41,646 bases of DNA from DATGZX01 sp035296965. Its GTDB lineage: Bacteria; Planctomycetota; Planctomycetia; Gemmatales; Gemmataceae. This document shows, one piece after another, positions 1 through 7,834 of the stretch (the first letter of the stretch is position 1; the number at the start of each line of letters is the position of its first letter). The position numbers and the translations under genes are program-made. The notes below the pieces were generated by a model. The model worked only from the letters and a program-made list of their open reading frames with translations. It did not search any database and had not been told where the DNA came from. The stretch spans positions 1 to 41,646 of the forward strand of contig DATGZX010000317.1 in the NCBI GenBank assembly GCA_035296965.1, written 5' to 3'.

Positions 1-1
1 A

Positions 2-274
2 GGAATTCCCGATCGCGCGATTGAAGGCCTCATCAGCCACGCCAGCCATTTTCATGCGCGCGGTGCGAGCACCGGGAGACTGCAGACAGCCATGAAGGCG
101 AACACTATCGACTACGCGCGCGTGCTGGCTGTGATGAAGCAAACGGCCTACAGCGGCTCAGTGACTCTCGAGTACGTTTGGACGGAATGGGAACGTTGCA
201 ACGATGTTGATAACCTCTCAGAGACAATCCTTTTGCGCGATCTCCTCCGCGCCGCAGCGCAGGACATCGCCTAG
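2..274 (+). CDS. C-terminal end of a sugar phosphate isomerase/epimerase-like protein (partial)
   Basis: The reading frame is open from the first bases of the window, so the gene is cut at its 5' end and only about 90 residues are visible. The ATG at 92 is internal, because the frame upstream of it reads continuously and protein-like (SHFHARGASTGRLQTAM). The segment resembles the last strands and helices of the xylose-isomerase-like TIM barrel family: a 'HFHARGAS' stretch, then 'YSGSVTLEYVW' as a late beta strand ending in acidic and aromatic residues, then a C-terminal helix with 'LRDLLRA'. This family isomerises or epimerises sugars and often uses a divalent metal. The substrate cannot be told from this fragment. 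It converges on the C45-type gene that ends at 358. The family call rests on pattern resemblance only. Confidence 0.6.
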   Translation, partial: GIPDRAIEGLISHASHFHARGASTGRLQTAMKANTIDYARVLAVMKQTAYSGSVTLEYVWTEWERCNDVDNLSETILLRDLLRAAAQDIA

Positions 275-357
275 GATCCTCCCGTGCCGGCAGGCGGCAA
301 CTCGTAACAGGCGGCCTCTCGATCGTTGCGAACCGATAGCAGCCGCCCCGCCGGCTC

Positions 358-1569
358 TCAGCGTCGTGCTCGTTCGTTTTTGAAAAGCGGGCTCAGGTCC
401 AGATGCTTCAGGGGTTGCGCGGACGAAGGCGATTTGCCAGCCGCGACGGCCAGGTGAAGTTTAAGTGATGCGGGCTCGAAAACCATGGTTTGCAGCGTCA
501 GCTCCCCCTGGTTCACCTCATCGAGAAAATGATGGACGTCCTCGACTCCCAGCTTCTCGGTCACTGAGCAAACCCTTTCCAATTTGTCGAACCGATCTAG
601 TGTTGTGAACAAGTTCCTCGGCTTGGGAAGCTTAAGTTCGACCGAACAGAAGTGGTTCGTGCAAATGCTGATGCTCTTCTCGGGCCGACGCACCACTAAT
701 CGACTCGGCGTGATCTCGAAGACCGCGCTGTCGCTTTTATCGCACAATGTCAGGTTTGTGGTTGTCGACCGTTTCATGCTGCGCAACATGGATTCCGCTT
801 CTTTCACGGACGTGCATTCCTCAAGGAGCCGGCGATAGCAAAGCGCATAGGGCATTGCCTGTGGATCGAACGTCGGACCTTCGCTGGCGGGAGCGCCCGT
901 GGTTTCCAGGATCGTCAGAGCGAGCCCGGCGTCATTGATACCGGAAATACACCCAACCAGGCCAGCATAGCCTATGGCGGTATACGCATGTTTACCTTGC
1001 GGCCGGTATACGGTTACCAATGTGTACTGTTGTAGGTAGCCGAGAGAGCAGTAATCCATGTTGCGGCCAAAGATCGGTTGGCCCGTGGCGCTTCGATCCG
1101 CCTGCACGACGAGGGCAGAACATCCGAAAAGTCCGCCGAGCAGCCCTTTCAGGTCGAACATGGTGTTGCCGACCTCCAGAAGTTCCCGGTCCTGACCACT
1201 CGACTTGATGATCGCTTCCAACTCGACGCGGTAGTCCGCCGGGAAATTGGCGAGAAGGCCATGCCCTTCCCTCACCACGATCGGCCACAGCACTTTGGCA
1301 ACAACCGGCGTCGTCAGCGCGGCAAGGATTTCCTTCGGATAGGTTGTAACACGATGGGAAGGCTTCACCGCCAGCGTTCCGACCTGTTCCCCAATTTCCT
1401 GCGGCGTCCCCTCGACGATCAGCACGGGAATGCCGTTTCGGTATTTCAATTCCCCTTTCCCGTACTTTCCCTCGGGGAAACGAAATGGCTCCCCGGCTGT
1501 AGCAGAAGCGAATGCCAGGCCGCACAGCGCCAGTGCTAGGAAACCGAGATAACGCATACGGCAGAACAT
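358..1569 (-). CDS. Secreted C45-family (acyl-CoA:6-APA acyltransferase-like) Ntn hydrolase
   Basis: This looks like a C45 peptidase or penicillin acyltransferase-like N-terminal nucleophile hydrolase of 403 residues. I start it at 1569 because AGGAG lies 7 bases upstream; an in-frame ATG at 1557 is also possible, while the longer frame to 1668 has an implausible leader. A hydrophobic signal peptide (YLGFLALALCGLAFASATA) suggests export. The hallmark is 'GCSALVV' with Cys at about residue 150. In the family this Cys becomes the N-terminal nucleophile after self-cleavage. It is followed by 'FGRNMDY' and 'GCISGINDAGLALT', both typical. Such enzymes hydrolyse or transfer amide-linked acyl groups; the substrate is unknown here. 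The gene lies downstream of the kinase on the same strand with a gap of about 226 bases, so it is probably transcribed separately. Confidence 0.8.
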   Translation of the reverse strand: MFCRMRYLGFLALALCGLAFASATAGEPFRFPEGKYGKGELKYRNGIPVLIVEGTPQEIGEQVGTLAVKPSHRVTTYPKEILAALTTPVVAKVLWPIVVREGHGLLANFPADYRVELEAIIKSSGQDRELLEVGNTMFDLKGLLGGLFGCSALVVQADRSATGQPIFGRNMDYCSLGYLQQYTLVTVYRPQGKHAYTAIGYAGLVGCISGINDAGLALTILETTGAPASEGPTFDPQAMPYALCYRRLLEECTSVKEAESMLRSMKRSTTTNLTLCDKSDSAVFEITPSRLVVRRPEKSISICTNHFCSVELKLPKPRNLFTTLDRFDKLERVCSVTEKLGVEDVHHFLDEVNQGELTLQTMVFEPASLKLHLAVAAGKSPSSAQPLKHLDLSPLFKNERARR

Positions 1570-1795
1570 GACGGCACTCCTGCATGAATGAGAGACGGAT
1601 GCCCGCGGGCGCAGCCAGCGCGGACATGCGCCCGTGCCGGGCATGTCTTCGCAGCCACGCAGTCCCATCTAATATTCAATCCCGACTTAGTTTGCAATGA
1701 GAGTTGCGTGCATTCGGCCGGCCGTCGACGTGATAAACCGCCTGGATTATCCTGGCATTTTGTGCCGAAGTGTCGAAGTTTTCGCAAGCAATGTC

Positions 1796-3490
1796 TCAGG
1801 GCAACGGACGATGATCGTAATACCTGCTCAGGGCACGGACGCGCCGCACCTGGGATGCCACCATCAGCCCAAGCAGGATCAACGTGATCATGGCGATGAG
1901 GTGATGCTGCGGGCTTTCTCCAAGATCGTGGTTGGCGAGCCCAAACAAGAGCAACACCGTGTAGCCGCAGGCGGCGACCGCAGTAGTAAACCACACCAGC
2001 CCCGTCCGAAACCAGAGGCCGGACGCGACGATGTAAACGCCAAAAATGAGCACCAGCGGGCTGTGGAATGCTTCGTCGACGACCAGGGCGGTCGTCAACA
2101 ACAAGCCGTCGGTCGCCAGCCAGGCTAGACGCGCTCGATCAGGCCACAAATTTCGGCGAATCATGGCCTGGCAAACCAGAGATACGAGCGCCCAGACGGC
2201 CAGGATGCCCATGATAGCCGAGTGGATGAGCAAGGAGACCGGATGACTCAACTGGTAGTAGACCTGGGCAATAAGACTTCCGGCCGCCAGGACGACGAGT
2301 CGCGATGCCAATCCTGGCTCCTGCCGCGCCCATCTTGCAACCTTTTGCCGCAGACTCTGTGGGCGAGCGCTTACACTATCTCCGCGAAGGAACCTATCCA
2401 GGTCATCAGCCAAGGCGGCCGCCGACTGATAGCGCCTTTCCGGTGACTTGGCCATCGCCTTCAGGCAAATCAGCTCCAATTCACGGGGCACTTTGGGATT
2501 CAACGTACGGGGCAGTGCGGGCTCCCCTTCCAATACCTGGACCAGCGTGTCGAATGGGGATGCCTCGCTAAAGGGCGGCCGACCCGTGAGCAACTCATAA
2601 AGGATTGCTCCCAGGCTGTAAACATCGCTGAGCGGCCCAACTTCCGCATTGCGCCCGGCCGCTTGCTCGGGGGCCATGTAGCTCGGCGTGCCGACGATGG
2701 CGCCGGTACTGGTGGCATGGTTGCTGCCTGTTAGCATTTTCACGAGGCCGAAGTCGGTGACGTAGGGCCACCCAGTATCGTCGAGAAGGATGTTCGAAGG
2801 TTTGAGGTCCCGGTGCACGATGTCGCGCTCGTGCAGATAGGCCACCGCCCGCGTCACTGCCAGAATGCAGTGGGCGCTCTCCTCAGGGCTGAATGGGCGT
2901 TGCCTGCACCTATGGGCAAGGTCGTTGCCCTCGACGAATTGCATGGAGAAGTAGTGCTGCCCAAGGAGGCATCCGGCTTCGTGAATCTGCAGAATATGCG
3001 GGTGACGCAGCCCCGCTGCGGCCCGTGACTCGGCATGGAAGCGGTGAATTTCCTCTTCGGTGGCCAATTGACTCGACAAGATCATCTTGATAGCCACCAG
3101 GCGGTTGAGGCTTTTCTGCCTGGCCTTGTAGACGATGCCCATGCCGCCCCGGCCCAGTGTACCCAGAAGCTCGTAGTCGCCGAATTCCGTGGGAGGGGAT
3201 GAATGCTCGAAGGGCGGGGTCGGCGGGCCTGGATCGTCCGTGGGCCGCATGGTTGGGGCATCTGCATCGTCCGCATGCATGGGAGGCGATCCCGATCCCA
3301 CGGTCACGGACTGCGCCAGAAACTGGAGGTCATCCAGGCACCCCAGGACGGGCGCCAGCTCCGGATGGCTTTTGAGAATTGCCGCTTTGTCCGGCGCATT
3401 GCCGGCGCGCAACTTATCGATGTAGACATCCAGCACCGCGATGGCCTCATGTTCTCCAGCGATTTCCGCCGCCTGCGGCTCAGCCTTCAT
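1796..3490 (-). CDS. Membrane Ser/Thr protein kinase (PknB-like) coupled to a sigma factor
   Basis: A eukaryotic-type Ser/Thr kinase of 564 residues. A hydrophilic N-terminal segment (1-100) is followed by the kinase domain at about 106-370: glycine loop GRGGMG (113-118), ATP-binding Lys135 in VAIK, catalytic HRDLKPSN (226-233), DFG (246-248) and APE (273-275). All key residues are present, so it should be active. The C-terminal 160 residues form several hydrophobic segments (around 395-550), which anchor the protein in the membrane with no obvious large external sensor domain. The start codon overlaps the stop of the sigma factor gene in an ATGA, and AGGA lies just upstream, so the two are translationally coupled. 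Sigma-kinase pairs are known from Planctomycetes; the inference is that the kinase modulates this sigma factor. Confidence 0.93.
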   Translation of the reverse strand: MKAEPQAAEIAGEHEAIAVLDVYIDKLRAGNAPDKAAILKSHPELAPVLGCLDDLQFLAQSVTVGSGSPPMHADDADAPTMRPTDDPGPPTPPFEHSSPPTEFGDYELLGTLGRGGMGIVYKARQKSLNRLVAIKMILSSQLATEEEIHRFHAESRAAAGLRHPHILQIHEAGCLLGQHYFSMQFVEGNDLAHRCRQRPFSPEESAHCILAVTRAVAYLHERDIVHRDLKPSNILLDDTGWPYVTDFGLVKMLTGSNHATSTGAIVGTPSYMAPEQAAGRNAEVGPLSDVYSLGAILYELLTGRPPFSEASPFDTLVQVLEGEPALPRTLNPKVPRELELICLKAMAKSPERRYQSAAALADDLDRFLRGDSVSARPQSLRQKVARWARQEPGLASRLVVLAAGSLIAQVYYQLSHPVSLLIHSAIMGILAVWALVSLVCQAMIRRNLWPDRARLAWLATDGLLLTTALVVDEAFHSPLVLIFGVYIVASGLWFRTGLVWFTTAVAACGYTVLLLFGLANHDLGESPQHHLIAMITLILLGLMVASQVRRVRALSRYYDHRPLP

Positions 3491-4152
3491 GTTAGCTTTC
3501 CTGTCGCGCTGTCGCTCAATAAGGTCTGCAGCTTCTGGATCGCTCGCATCCAGAGCATCTGGGCTGCCGGCCGCGAGCGTTCCATGCGCTGAGCTACCTC
3601 ATCGAACGGCAGCCCTTGCAAATTGCGCAGCAGGATGACTTCGCGGTGGTCGGGGTCGAGGCGCGCCAGGGCATCTGCCAGGAGGAGTTCTCTCTCATGT
3701 TGCAATAACAACTGGCTTGGCGAGTCGCCATGGTCTACAGGTTCGCGAAGATCCCCCGACCTCTGATCGCCAAAGGGATTGCGCAGCGGAGACTCGCGGC
3801 GCACCTGGCGCTTTTCCGTGCAGCCATAATGGCGGGCGAGATCCGTGGCGTTGCGGGCCAGTATGCGCCGGAGCCAAACCATCCACTCGCCAGCCGTGGC
3901 GCCGTGAAATCCGCCAAATCCTCGATAGGCCTCCAGGAGAGTTTGCTGCACCAGGTCGGAGGGGTCGAATTTGGCCTGCAACCAGCTCTCGACCTGGGTC
4001 CTTGCGGCAATCGTCACATAGTTTCGGCAAATGGCGAATAGACGGTCCAGCGCCCCTCGGTCGCCCTCCCGGGCAAGTGCGAGCAGGTCGCCGATTGTAT
4101 CGCCGCTACCCGCGCTCACAACCCATGATCCTTGCTGTACGTCTGCCGGCAT
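3487..4152 (-). CDS. ECF-like sigma-70 family RNA polymerase sigma factor (planctomycete type)
   Basis: A 221-residue alternative sigma factor. Region 2 covers about residues 20-90 ('FDPSDLVQQTLLEAY', then 'WLRRILARNATDLARHY'), and region 4 covers about 165-212 ('LDPDHREVILLRNLQGLPFDEVAQRM', cut here into its DNA-binding helix pair). The linker between them is long and charged, as in the Planctomycetes-specific sigma groups. The gene is first in a two-gene unit; the kinase follows with a 4-base overlap. No anti-sigma factor gene is next to it, which fits a kinase-controlled sigma. The upstream ribosome site is weak (AGAAG). A 6-bp inverted repeat at 4182-4204 lies just upstream and could be a control site. 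Confidence 0.92.
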   Translation of the reverse strand: MPADVQQGSWVVSAGSGDTIGDLLALAREGDRGALDRLFAICRNYVTIAARTQVESWLQAKFDPSDLVQQTLLEAYRGFGGFHGATAGEWMVWLRRILARNATDLARHYGCTEKRQVRRESPLRNPFGDQRSGDLREPVDHGDSPSQLLLQHERELLLADALARLDPDHREVILLRNLQGLPFDEVAQRMERSRPAAQMLWMRAIQKLQTLLSDSATGKLT

Positions 4153-4181
4153 TGGCTTCTTCTCTGTTTGTCTGTTTTTCA

Positions 4182-4204
4182 GAACGTACCACCAAGAAAC
4201 GTTC
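4182..4204. promoter_or_regulatory. Inverted repeat upstream of the sigma factor gene
   Basis: GAACGT and ACGTTC are perfect inverted 6-mers separated by 11 bases, centred about 40 bases upstream of the sigma factor start. The layout resembles an operator for a dimeric regulator. It may equally be chance; no factor is assigned. Confidence 0.3.
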
Positions 4205-4270
4205 GGAAAAGATGACGGCGCTGCGAGGGTTTATGCCTAGCGAGGCTTTGCCTCAAGTGAACTAGTCATG

Positions 4271-4421
4271 GGAAATGAAGAGAAAGATTAAGAAGAAGAT
4301 TAGGAAGAGGATTATGAGCAGGAGTAAGAGCATGATGTTAACCGTCTCAATTGTACCTCTTAATCTTCTTCTTAATCTTGCTCCTACTCATCTTCCTAAT
4401 CCTACTCTTCTTCTTACTCTC
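4271..4421. repeat. Long imperfect inverted repeat, purine-rich arm against pyrimidine-rich arm
   Basis: The left arm (about 4271-4331) is nearly all purine, built from AAGATTAAG, AGGATTATGAG and AGGAGTAAG-like units. The right arm (about 4355-4421) is its approximate reverse complement (CTTAATCTT, CTACTCATC, CTTACTCTC). The loop is about 23 bases. Each arm is itself made of short degenerate repeats of 6-12 bases. Transcribed RNA could form a long hairpin, and the DNA could form a cruciform or triplex. Confidence 0.85.
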
Positions 4422-4629
4422 GCCTCGGCGCTTCCCAAAAACCTGATTCAGGCGCGATGGCTAACGCAAGGCAAGTAACCCGGAAACTGCGTTAGCGGCA
4501 TTATATTCCAGTCACTGGCTCGCCTACTAGATAGGAGCATTCCTGCAACCTGTGCTTGCCTCGAGGCTGGCCCCGGACAAGCACGAATTCTCTCTGTAAT
4601 TCTATCCTTCCCTCCCGAGGTGCCTGGAC

Positions 4630-7116
4630 ATGACAACACCAGACGATGGCCTGATTCAGGAGGTTCTGCCCGTTGCACCGTGGCGGCCGCGCCGGCACAT
4701 TTTGGAGATCTTTCTCGAACCGCGCAATATCCAATGGCTCCTGGGCCTTGGTGGGGCGTTGATGGTGGCGGGCCTTATCATTTTGCTCTGGGTCAATAAA
4801 TACTTTACGCCTCCGGTCATCGCCGCGACCATGGGGCTTGGCAACGCCTCTCTCTTGGTTGGCGGCTGGAGCATGCTGCGCCGCACTCGCTATCAGGTTG
4901 CCGGCCGCGCGCTAACGCTCCTTGCCTGCCTGGTGATGCCGCTCAACCTTTGGTATTACCATGCTCATGCTTTGATGACCATCGACGGTCATCTTTGGAT
5001 CGCGGCGCTCGTCATCTCGGCTTTGTACGCCGCCTCCGCCGTCGTGCTGCGCGACGAGCTTTTTGTGTACGTTTTCACCGGCGGGATCGCCTTGACGGGT
5101 CTGCTGATCTTAGCGGACTTGCCGCCCTCTCCGCAGAAGTTCTGGGAGATTGCATCGCCTTCCACCCTCTTGGTCGCCCTGGGCCTTCTGGCGCTGCACA
5201 CTGAGCGCGCATTCCCCGCCGGCGCGGGACCATTCACGCGAAAGCGGTTCGGCCTGGCATTTTTCTGGTCGGGACACGCACTGTTGGCCGGCGGGCTGGT
5301 CCTGGTCCTTGGCGCTCAGGTCGCCTCGGACTGGCTGTATCAGCCCATTTTCAGAATCTTTTACGACCAGTGGCATGCCGGGCGTACGCCGATAGTCACC
5401 AAGACCTGGGGGCAGATCCTGGCTCTGTGCTTGGTCCTCTCTGGCACCTATCCCTACCTCTATTCGGACGTGGTGGTGCGGCGGGTGGGGATTTACCTGT
5501 ATCTGGCAGCCGGCACCTTGCTCTGGGCAGAAGTATTGCTGCTGGAGATCCTGCAACTGCACGTCAGCATGGATGTGATGATGGCCGTGCTGGCAGGGAC
5601 TGGCCTACTCGTGAACCTGGCGCTGACCCCCGCAACCCGGAAATACCAGCTGACCCGGGCATTCCCGATACTCGGTCTATTTCTCGGTATCTTGCCGCTC
5701 GCGCTCGGCTTGGTCGTTCTCGCCAAGGCTGTAGGGGCGGACTTCAAGACTGTATGGGCATCAGCGCCTCCTACGTGGATATACATTGGTGCTATCTTCC
5801 TGACGGCAGTCTCCTGCCGGCTTGGTGCCCACATCAACCGCATTGCCCAGCCAGTGCTGTCGTGGCTCCTCTTCTTCGCTGCCGCCGCCGCCACGATGAT
5901 TGGCGCCGTTGCACTTTTAGCCGTCATGGACATGACGCGCTGGCAAAACAGTGCTCCGCTGCTCGCGCTGGTGCCGATTGCGTATCTGACGGCGTCCCGC
6001 CTTTACCGTGGCCGGGCCGAGGAAAAGCCACTCCTGTGCGTAAGTTATGCTGCCATTTGCGTCGTCCTCTTATGCAACAGCTTAGGCATCCTGGAAGGAT
6101 TCACGTCCATCAAGGAACAGCAGCAGCTAAACCTGCTGCTGGCCTGGCTCTTCGCAGAAGCTGCCCTTTTCTGCGGGCTAACCGTGGCTTGGCAAAGGCA
6201 AGTAGCGGCGCTGCAAGTGGGTGCGGCCCTGGCCTGCGCCGCGGTCTGGCAACTGCTCACCTACGCCGGGGTCGAGGGCGAAACCTACGCGCTACTATTT
6301 GCAGTGGTCGGCCTTCTCCTACTCCTTGCTCATCGCTGGGCCTCACTGGAACGCTCAGCTTCGGCGACGCTCGCGAATGGCATCTTTCAAAGCGCGAATG
6401 CCCTGCTCTCGCTCTCCATTGTTGCAGCCCTCTTCATGGGCTTGAGCCGGCTCGCATCCAGGAACGTGCACTGGTCGTTCGTCGCCGTCTGTTGCACGCT
6501 TGCCCTCATTAGTCTGTGCGCCGTCGCCGCGGTGCGTAATAAGGACTGGCGGCGGTGGTACGTGGCCACGACTGTGCTTCAGGGCTTGCTCACCTTCCTG
6601 GCAATCCAGGCCCTCAGCACGCTGACCGTCTTTCAAAAGTTCGAGATCTTCGGCGTGGCCGCCGGCCTGGCCCTGCTTGTTGTCGGCCACGTCGGTTGGT
6701 ACCGAGAGCAGGAAAAGCCCAACGACATCGTGTCGGCTAGTCTCCTTCTCGGCAGCCTCCTTGCAGGCGTCCCGCTGGTCGTTGCCGTCATTCTGGACCG
6801 CTGGCACACCGAATTCATTTTCCTCGACGAAACGGGCTTCCTGGCTGTCAGCGTCTTGCTGCTGGTGACCGGCATCATCTTCGAACTCAAATCCACCACC
6901 CTGACCGGAGCGGTTCTCACGGCGCTCTACTTTCTCCTCCTCCTGATCTTCGTGCCCTGGAGCCGTTTGAATACGGTGGCCCTCTCCATCACCGTGGGCG
7001 GCGGATTGCTTTTCACCACCGGCTTGCTCCTGAGCGTTTACCGCGACCGCCTGTTGTCATTGCCCGATAGGGTCAAGCGTCACGAAGGAATCTTCCGAAT
7101 CATAAACTGGCGCTAA
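4630..7116 (+). CDS. Large polytopic membrane protein of unknown function
   Basis: The protein has 828 residues and is hydrophobic almost throughout; I estimate more than 20 transmembrane segments. A short cytoplasmic N-terminus of about 35 residues precedes the first segment (WLLGLGGALMVAGLIILLW). Short loops with Arg and Lys clusters separate the rest, and the C-terminus ends in a basic tail (VKRHEGIF). No transporter or enzyme signature is recognised. The arrangement recalls the large uncharacterised DUF2157/DUF2339-like bacterial membrane proteins, but I cannot assign it to either. GAGG lies about 11 bases upstream of the ATG. The stop codon TAA at 7114-7116 falls inside a dispersed repeat that starts at about 7112, so the original C-terminus may have been changed by the repeat. 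Confidence 0.85.
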   Translation: MTTPDDGLIQEVLPVAPWRPRRHILEIFLEPRNIQWLLGLGGALMVAGLIILLWVNKYFTPPVIAATMGLGNASLLVGGWSMLRRTRYQVAGRALTLLACLVMPLNLWYYHAHALMTIDGHLWIAALVISALYAASAVVLRDELFVYVFTGGIALTGLLILADLPPSPQKFWEIASPSTLLVALGLLALHTERAFPAGAGPFTRKRFGLAFFWSGHALLAGGLVLVLGAQVASDWLYQPIFRIFYDQWHAGRTPIVTKTWGQILALCLVLSGTYPYLYSDVVVRRVGIYLYLAAGTLLWAEVLLLEILQLHVSMDVMMAVLAGTGLLVNLALTPATRKYQLTRAFPILGLFLGILPLALGLVVLAKAVGADFKTVWASAPPTWIYIGAIFLTAVSCRLGAHINRIAQPVLSWLLFFAAAAATMIGAVALLAVMDMTRWQNSAPLLALVPIAYLTASRLYRGRAEEKPLLCVSYAAICVVLLCNSLGILEGFTSIKEQQQLNLLLAWLFAEAALFCGLTVAWQRQVAALQVGAALACAAVWQLLTYAGVEGETYALLFAVVGLLLLLAHRWASLERSASATLANGIFQSANALLSLSIVAALFMGLSRLASRNVHWSFVAVCCTLALISLCAVAAVRNKDWRRWYVATTVLQGLLTFLAIQALSTLTVFQKFEIFGVAAGLALLVVGHVGWYREQEKPNDIVSASLLLGSLLAGVPLVVAVILDRWHTEFIFLDETGFLAVSVLLLVTGIIFELKSTTLTGAVLTALYFLLLLIFVPWSRLNTVALSITVGGGLLFTTGLLLSVYRDRLLSLPDRVKRHEGIFRIINWR

Positions 7117-7217
7117 ATGACCGTACGGGATTCGGCAGTAGGTCAGGTTTCCAACCTGACCGGACAGATTGGGAAATCTGTCCTACGCCGCTGCCGAATC
7201 AAGCACGGCGATATAGC
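7112..7217 (+). repeat. Dispersed structured repeat, copy 1 (three-stem element)
   Basis: The core, 7129-7200, has an outer 10-bp perfect stem (GATTCGGCAG with CTGCCGAATC) enclosing two perfect 9-bp hairpins: GGTCAGGTT-TCC-AACCTGACC (7141-7161) and GGACAGATT-GGGA-AATCTGTCC (7162-7183). Flanks GCTAAATGACC and AAGCACGG are shared with the second copy at 40001-40106, which is inverted. The element overlaps the stop codon of the preceding gene. Confidence 0.93.
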
Positions 7218-7286
7218 AATGAAGCCGCTGATCGAAGTGAAGCAACGCGGGTTGGATAAGGTGAACGGCTTCGAAGCCGACAGAGG

Positions 7287-7778
7287 CTACAAGTTGGCGC
7301 GAGGTGGGGTCAGCTCCCAGATGAGCTTGCCGCGTTCCCTGCCGCAATGCCGGCAATGCCAGCCGACCTTGTGTTTGGGCTCGCGATGGCGATGGTGGAG
7401 CATCCCACAGCAGCCGCAAGTGGCCTGCCAGCGTCCTTGCGGCATCTGCACATCAAAGCACAAACGCTCGGGTGTCGCCCCCACCTCGAGGCATTTGCGC
7501 TTCCAAACCTCATCGTGCCCATGCCCTGGACCCGTCAATGCATGGGCGATCTCGTGCAACAGGGTATCGCGAATCGCGTCGTCATCATTCAGCTCCACAA
7601 AATGCACGGACAAAGCAATCACCCTGTCATCGTAAATGCAGAGACCCATCTGACTCTTACGGCGATTGAAGGCGAAGGACCAATCGTGAAGCTCGTAGGA
7701 CGCGAGCAGCGCGCGTGCGAGCAGCCAAGTCTCCCGAGCGCGAGATGAAAGTCTTCTTGCTGAGATAGAGAAGGGCAT
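7287..7778 (-). CDS. SprT-like zinc metallopeptidase-domain protein
   Basis: A 163-residue protein of the SprT/Spartan-like fold. The zinc site HEIAH is at about residues 75-79, with a further His cluster in 'GPGHGHDEVWK', typical for the family. A C-terminal zinc ribbon has Cys pairs CGCC (about 121-124) and CRHC (about 142-145). I start at 7778, where GGGAGG lies about 8 bases upstream; the ATG at 7811 has no ribosome site. A far longer open frame continues upstream but is out-of-frame shadow of the neighbouring EI24 gene. SprT-like proteins are linked to proteolysis of DNA-protein crosslinks in eukaryotes; the bacterial role is poorly known. It follows the EI24 gene with a gap of 56 bases and may be cotranscribed with it. 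Confidence 0.85.
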   Translation of the reverse strand: MPFSISARRLSSRARETWLLARALLASYELHDWSFAFNRRKSQMGLCIYDDRVIALSVHFVELNDDDAIRDTLLHEIAHALTGPGHGHDEVWKRKCLEVGATPERLCFDVQMPQGRWQATCGCCGMLHHRHREPKHKVGWHCRHCGRERGKLIWELTPPRANL

Positions 7779-7834
7779 CGTCGTCCTCCCCGAGTAATAG
7801 CGAGGAGGCATTCTGACAGCTTCGTTTGGCAAAA

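Larger units (their letters stand above)
4153..4629. other. Divergent intergenic region with long inverted repeat
   Basis: This 477-base stretch separates the sigma factor (-) from the large membrane protein (+). It holds the inverted repeat GAACGT-N11-ACGTTC at 4182-4204 and a long imperfect purine/pyrimidine inverted repeat at 4271-4421. No convincing gene is seen in it: the small open frames are low-complexity translations of the repeat. Both flanking genes must have their promoters here. Confidence 0.75.

Noticed and set aside
4275..4478. Lys-rich small open frame
   Set aside because: It is a translation of the purine-rich arm of the inverted repeat followed by its pyrimidine arm; no ribosome site.
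5370..6512. 380-codon open frame inside the membrane protein gene
   Set aside because: It is in another frame of the same strand, is rich in Arg, Pro and Gly, lacks a ribosome site, and the hydrophobic frame is clearly the coding one.
7117..7635. Open frame on the + strand starting in the dispersed repeat
   Set aside because: Its first 35 codons are the palindromic repeat and the rest lies opposite the SprT-like gene.
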